Shown: positions 60,456 through 64,000 of the stretch, one piece after another
Numbering within the stretch: position 1 is the first letter of the stretch
Layout of the letters: each line of letters opens with the position of its first letter
DNA from: Desulfobacula sp.
Lineage (GTDB): Bacteria; Desulfobacterota; Desulfobacteria; Desulfobacterales; Desulfobacteraceae
Length of the DNA stretch: 64,000 nucleotides
Assembly (NCBI GenBank): GCA_023701135.1
Contig: JAMPXP010000023.1
Span: 1 to 64,000 of the forward strand
Reading direction: 5' to 3'
Position numbers and translations under genes: made by a program
The notes under the pieces: generated by a model
What the model saw: only the letters and a program-made list of their open reading frames with translations
The model's database searches: none
Told to the model about the DNA's origin: nothing

Positions 60456-61154
60456 ATTCTCAGGTTTCTGAAGAGCATATTATTCTGTTCAGCCTGCCTC
60501 CTTTTTATATCAACCTCTGGTTGCAGTTCCCTGGATGAATTTGACATTCGGAACCTGGCCAAAACCTCTATCGATGAAGTATCGGAAATCCATATGCAGC
60601 AGATCACTTCCCTGTTAAGGGATTTGACTGAAAAATTGTATAAAAAAAATCCATCTGAATTAAAAAAAAACAGCCATCAGACCATCGAATCCCGTCTGAA
60701 CCAGATTTTCCAATGTCCGCCAAATGAAAATTTAGCCGAGCTTGATCGTCGCAAAGGAACAGATGCCATTCTTCTTGGCTTTGAGCCGGGCTATAGGGGA
60801 GACCGGATTTTTGCCATGATGTATGGGTTATATACCATGATCCACGCCTCCTATAATTCCAAATGCGAGTTTTTTATACCCGACACCTTGGATGCACAAT
60901 CCCTTTATAACAGCGCTCGGAATATTGAAATCTTTGTCTGGCGGCTGAATACCCGTTTGAAAGAAGACGGGCGGCCCTTGATCTTTACCAACACCCTGGA
61001 AGGGGAAGTGAAAAATCTGAGCTATGAACGCATTTTCGGTAAACTCATCAGCCTTCAGGATACCATGGCGCTCATCGTGTCCAACAGGACCGGCAGGATC
61101 ATCAAGGAGGTTGTCCTGTTTACGGGTATGGCCTTTCTGCCCATAGGCCTATAG
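60456..61154 (+). CDS. Lipoprotein of unknown function with a non-ATG start
   Basis: The frame containing ATG 60594 is open upstream to 60438 and encodes a lipoprotein signal: LRFLKSILFCSACLLFISTS then Cys (lipobox STSGC, Cys codon 60522-60524). No ATG, GTG or TTG precedes this, so translation must start at ATT 60456, five bases after GGGGAGG, or CTG 60468. The mature protein (about 210 residues) is helical with RGDRIFAMMYGLYTMIHASY and NTRLKEDGRPLIFTNTLEGE; no family is recognised. Placed at the outer or inner membrane. It ends in a 6-base tail-to-tail overlap with the M48 peptidase. Confidence 0.65.
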   Translation: MLRFLKSILFCSACLLFISTSGCSSLDEFDIRNLAKTSIDEVSEIHMQQITSLLRDLTEKLYKKNPSELKKNSHQTIESRLNQIFQCPPNENLAELDRRKGTDAILLGFEPGYRGDRIFAMMYGLYTMIHASYNSKCEFFIPDTLDAQSLYNSARNIEIFVWRLNTRLKEDGRPLIFTNTLEGEVKNLSYERIFGKLISLQDTMALIVSNRTGRIIKEVVLFTGMAFLPIGL

Positions 61155-62984
61155 GCTCCGATCCTGTATCATTACCTCAAACCGCTTCAACTGATCTTCA
61201 TAATACTCTTTTTTTTCTTCTGACCGGGTCAGGGCTTCCCGGGCCGCAGCCAGGGCTGATTTTATGTCATTATTGGCCGCCAGGGCCTCTGCATAGGTGT
61301 CCAGAATATAGGCCTCCCTTTTCTGCTCCAGGGCTTTTTTGGCATATTCCAGAGCTTTTCCCCTGTTTCTGTATTTTTCTTCAGGGCAGGTGGAATAGAG
61401 CCAGGACAGATTATTAAGGGCATGGACGTTCACAGGATCAATCCTCAGGACGTTTTCATAGGCATCAATGGCCCGGTCATAGTTTTTCCGTCCGTAATAA
61501 TAATCACCGACAAGGGTATAAAGATCTGAATTGGCCGGGTCTAGGGCCATGTGCTGAAAAAGAAGCTGCTCTGCGATAAAATTGTCAAATCCTGTCTTTG
61601 CAGGCCCTGAACTGATGGAATACCCTGCTCCACAAAGAAATACAATCCCGATGACATAGGCTGAGATCATCTTTTTAATTTTTGAATGGTGGGCTGAGAT
61701 CAAAGCCGGATTTCTTTCACAGTCCTCCAGAAATCTAATCCGCTCACCAATGCTGAAATGGTGCCAGTTGGGTTTATCTACGGATTGCCGGGAATAGGAT
61801 GCGATTTTATGGAAAGTCGAAATCAGGGAAGAAGCATCATGGGTAAACTCGTAGACATGAAGATCTGCCTGCCGTTCAAAATTTCTCATGAAAAAACCGA
61901 AAACAAACCGGAAATATAAAATAAAGATCCCGATCAAGGATAGGCTAATGAGGATGGCGTGGGCCGTGGTCTTTTCGATTCCGAACCATGAAAACCCTTT
62001 ATATACTGGCTCTAAAAGGTATAATAACAGCATCACGGGTTCAAAAAAAACAAAATTGCAGACCATGAAGCCTGCAAAAAATAAAAGGTAAAATACCATG
62101 TGATATTTCTGAACATGGCCTATTTCGTGCAACATTACCGCATCGAGTTCCTCATCGGACAATATCCTCGTCAAAGACGGCGTTACCAGAAGATACCGGA
62201 ATCTGCCGACAAAGCCCATAACCCCTGCCGTCATCATGTTTCCGCCAAACAGGTCCCATTTTAGGATTTCGGCATATTTCAGCCCGGCCTTTTTACAGAC
62301 CGCTTCGATTCTGGATCGGGTATATCCCTGTTCCAGGGGCTTGCAATTCCAGATTTTCCGGATGAAAACAGGCCCGAAGACAGCAATGACCAGCAAAAAA
62401 AGAGAGATATACCCGATCTCTCCGGCCGGTGATGCCAAATAATTCTTTAGCGGTTTCCAGGGCAGAAGGCCCAGAAGGTCCGTGGCCAGAGACAGACAGA
62501 ACCAGGGAAAAAGTGCGGGAAGAGAAAAGGAGACATTGGACAGGATATACTCCTTCTTGGATACAGTGCCTGCAAAATACCTGTTTTGTAACGGATAAGC
62601 CGCGTTCCAGATCAGGATGAGATAGAAAAGATAGAGGCAGATGAAAAAAACGGCTTTAAATGTCGGCAGGAGTTCAAAGAATTTGATACCGGAAAACAGC
62701 AGCGTCAATTTAAATCCGTAGATATTAACGGCAAAAAGGATCAATGCCGACACAGACAGGCGGGTTATCCTGTTCTGGATCAGATGGTCAATATTCTCAT
62801 GGGGGCTTATTGCCGCAAGTCTCTCAATCCGTTTAAAGGAGAGCCGGCAGACTCCGGCAAAGCCGAGGCTCGCCAAAACAGCGTTGAGAAACCCATTTCC
62901 ATTTCCCGGATCAAGGTTTTGAAACAATTCCGAGGTACTGTAAACGACCAGGGCAATAAGAAAATACAATAAATTGGAAAACAT
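61149..62984 (-). CDS. Membrane M48-family metallopeptidase with C-terminal TPR repeats
   Basis: A 611-residue membrane protease. Several hydrophobic segments in the first 240 residues, then the zinc motif LDAVMLHEIGHVQKYH (HExxH, about 290-294) and EAVCKKAGLKYAEI upstream, more membrane segments, and ERQADLHVYEF with the third zinc ligand. After another segment (about 455-475) come TPR-like repeats (DLYTLVGDYYYGRKNYDRAI, VHALNNLSWLYSTCPEEKYR). The core resembles Ste24/HtpX-type peptidases in membrane protein quality control; the TPRs probably bind partners. Start codon ATG 62984 is adjacent to the upstream Nudix stop. Confidence 0.9.
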   Translation of the reverse strand: MFSNLLYFLIALVVYSTSELFQNLDPGNGNGFLNAVLASLGFAGVCRLSFKRIERLAAISPHENIDHLIQNRITRLSVSALILFAVNIYGFKLTLLFSGIKFFELLPTFKAVFFICLYLFYLILIWNAAYPLQNRYFAGTVSKKEYILSNVSFSLPALFPWFCLSLATDLLGLLPWKPLKNYLASPAGEIGYISLFLLVIAVFGPVFIRKIWNCKPLEQGYTRSRIEAVCKKAGLKYAEILKWDLFGGNMMTAGVMGFVGRFRYLLVTPSLTRILSDEELDAVMLHEIGHVQKYHMVFYLLFFAGFMVCNFVFFEPVMLLLYLLEPVYKGFSWFGIEKTTAHAILISLSLIGIFILYFRFVFGFFMRNFERQADLHVYEFTHDASSLISTFHKIASYSRQSVDKPNWHHFSIGERIRFLEDCERNPALISAHHSKIKKMISAYVIGIVFLCGAGYSISSGPAKTGFDNFIAEQLLFQHMALDPANSDLYTLVGDYYYGRKNYDRAIDAYENVLRIDPVNVHALNNLSWLYSTCPEEKYRNRGKALEYAKKALEQKREAYILDTYAEALAANNDIKSALAAAREALTRSEEKKEYYEDQLKRFEVMIQDRSL

Positions 62985-63560
62985 TTAAAGGGTTCCTCTA
63001 ACAGCAAAGGAATTCAAAACAATCCAGGTTTTCACATCAAATTTTATCTGTTTGTTTCCGAGAATATCCAGGGCCATGGACGGTGACACCATTAGAACTT
63101 CAATATCCTCTGAAGCTTCATTATAGCCAGTGGAGGGGGTTCCTTCACATTCTGCAAACATGAGGCATAAAGACTCATCGGTCATTCCCGATGATGAAAA
63201 AACCGCCGGGCTTTGATCGATGATCCGGGTCATTGTCAAGCCGGTTTCTTCAAACAGCTCTCTTTTTCCGGCGTCTTCAACAGACTCGCCCTTGTCCACC
63301 AGCCCAGCCGGAAATCCATACTGATAATCGCCCAAGACAACCCTGAATTCTTTAATCAGCACCAGTTTTTTTTCCTTTTTATGATAGGGTATGATCACGA
63401 CGGCATCGGCGATGCGGTCATCTTGTTCAGGGGGATTTGCCGGATTGGATCTTGAGGCGAAAATCCATTCCTTTTCCTGGTTGGCCCTGTCTTTGTATTG
63501 AACTGAGAATAGGTTAAGATGGTTATGGTCTGTTATTTTTTTGATGCTATTGATTTTCAT
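62985..63560 (-). CDS. Nudix hydrolase (ADP-ribose pyrophosphatase-like)
   Basis: A 191-residue protein with the Nudix box GLVDKGESVEDAGKRELFEE (about 103-122) preceded by GFPA, the ADP-ribose pyrophosphatase layout (FPAGLxDxGE). Domain text KKLVLIKEFRVVLGDYQYGF fits NUDT5/AdpP-like enzymes. Its stop abuts the ATG of the M48 peptidase (62984/62985), so the two are probably coupled. GGGAG before the ATG. Confidence 0.9.
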   Translation of the reverse strand: MKINSIKKITDHNHLNLFSVQYKDRANQEKEWIFASRSNPANPPEQDDRIADAVVIIPYHKKEKKLVLIKEFRVVLGDYQYGFPAGLVDKGESVEDAGKRELFEETGLTMTRIIDQSPAVFSSSGMTDESLCLMFAECEGTPSTGYNEASEDIEVLMVSPSMALDILGNKQIKFDVKTWIVLNSFAVRGTL

Positions 63561-63649
63561 TCCGGCTCCCTATCAACAATACCCGCTTAAAGCCGAAATA
63601 CTACTCAAAATTATGGTTTTTTACAATGAAAGAAAATCAGAAAAAGGAT

Positions 63650-64000
63650 TTATGCGGGGCTGATATTCATCAGATGACGAAATACAAGCCAGAAATGGCA
63701 GGCGCTTCCCAAAAGAACAAAGATATGCCAGATTTCATGGAAGCCGAATATGCCGGGGAAGGGGTCCGGTTTTTTAAGGGAATAGATAATTGCGCCTACA
63801 CTGTAAAAAAAACCGCCTGCGGCCAGCCAGAAAAAACCGGCGGGGGGCAGTGTATTGATCAGCGGATAGATGACTATCATGCATAACCAGCCCATGGCCA
63901 GATAGATCAGGGTTGAAATCCATCGGGGGACATGCATGGCAAAAATTTTCAATCCCATACCGACAACGGCAATGCCCCAGACCGTCCCGAAAACACTCCA
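63650..64000 (-). CDS. Hemolysin III/TrhA-family membrane protein, C-terminal part (5' end outside window)
   Basis: Open from the right edge on the minus strand; the visible ~117 residues contain four hydrophobic segments, including WISTLIYLAMGWLCMIVIYP, AGFFWLAAGGFFYSVGAIIY and FHEIWHIFVLLGSACHFWLV. The final FGFHEIWHIFVLLGSACHF with conserved His residues is the signature of the hemolysin-III/PAQR family, which binds zinc. In bacteria such proteins (TrhA) affect membrane lipid homeostasis. The start codon is outside the window. Confidence 0.88.
   Translation of the reverse strand, partial: WSVFGTVWGIAVVGMGLKIFAMHVPRWISTLIYLAMGWLCMIVIYPLINTLPPAGFFWLAAGGFFYSVGAIIYSLKKPDPFPGIFGFHEIWHIFVLLGSACHFWLVFRHLMNISPA

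Noticed and set aside
1-64000. CRISPR arrays, tRNA or rRNA genes, intact insertion sequences
   Set aside because: None seen on reading the intergenic regions: no regularly spaced repeats, no tRNA-like cloverleaf text and no transposase frame.

Overview
The window reads as a chromosomal segment of a strictly anaerobic Gram-negative bacterium, most likely a deltaproteobacterial sulfate reducer (Desulfobacterota, Desulfobacterales-like). The placement is inference. It rests on gene content: an OleABC/Pfa-type lipid operon, a Hox-type [NiFe]-hydrogenase with a NuoF-NfnB fusion, a DAHP synthase-prephenate dehydratase fusion, glycogen genes with eukaryote-like active-site motifs, and many lipoproteins and periplasmic proteins. 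No rRNA, tRNA, CRISPR array or intact transposase was seen.

Layout. 1-1.3 kb: end of a CheB/CheR/PAS signalling protein, a decayed sensor-kinase fragment, and a 132-bp remnant of the 3' end of an ompA-like gene. 1.6-4.3 kb: a lipoprotein and a membrane alkaline-phosphatase-superfamily transferase. 4.36-8.2 kb: the intact ompA-like gene and its partner, a Mut7-C protein and a DHH-CBS protein. 8.2-16.7 kb (minus strand): a tightly packed operon of a PfaC-like KS-CLF-DH-DH protein, OleA, OleB, an unknown Lys-rich membrane protein and OleC. 16.8-18.8 kb: rhomboid protease, lipoprotein and an unknown. 18.9-31.4 kb: a plus-strand run of ubiquitin-like protein, E1-like enzyme, sirtuin, HIT protein, bifunctional glycogen debranching enzyme, glycogen phosphorylase, glycogen synthase and branching enzyme. 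31.4-33.5 kb: a Phe-rich leader peptide and attenuator ahead of a fused DAHP synthase/prephenate dehydratase. 33.5-35.2 kb: an A+T-richer patch with DUF2442, DUF4160 and DUF4062 genes. 35.9-46.5 kb: a five-subunit hydrogenase with its protease and a two-component system. 46.4-56.6 kb (minus strand): EamA permease, EttA, RidA, a Ski2-like helicase, Nudix, acyl-CoA dehydrogenase, MarR, KhpA, LysE and FtsY. 56.8-64 kb: PurB, an HD-GYP response regulator, a NifU/IscU-like scaffold, a lipoprotein, an M48 peptidase with TPRs, a Nudix protein and a hemolysin-III-type protein cut by the window edge.

What stands out. (1) The PfaC-like/OleABC operon looks like a pathway that makes a polyketide-type acyl chain and joins chains head to head, with an unknown membrane protein between oleB and oleC and no oleD in the window. 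(2) The aromatic biosynthesis gene has a complete promoter-leader peptide-terminator attenuator readable by eye. (3) Two cassettes (hydrogenase plus two-component system; lipoprotein plus transferase) are each bracketed by imperfect direct repeats of the 3' end of the neighbouring minus-strand gene, which suggests both were inserted there. (4) The hydrogenase diaphorase carries NuoF and NfnB/GltD flavin modules in one polypeptide, a candidate electron-bifurcating or NAD(P)H-linked arrangement. (5) A ubiquitin-like protein, E1, sirtuin and HIT hydrolase are joined to the glycogen operon.
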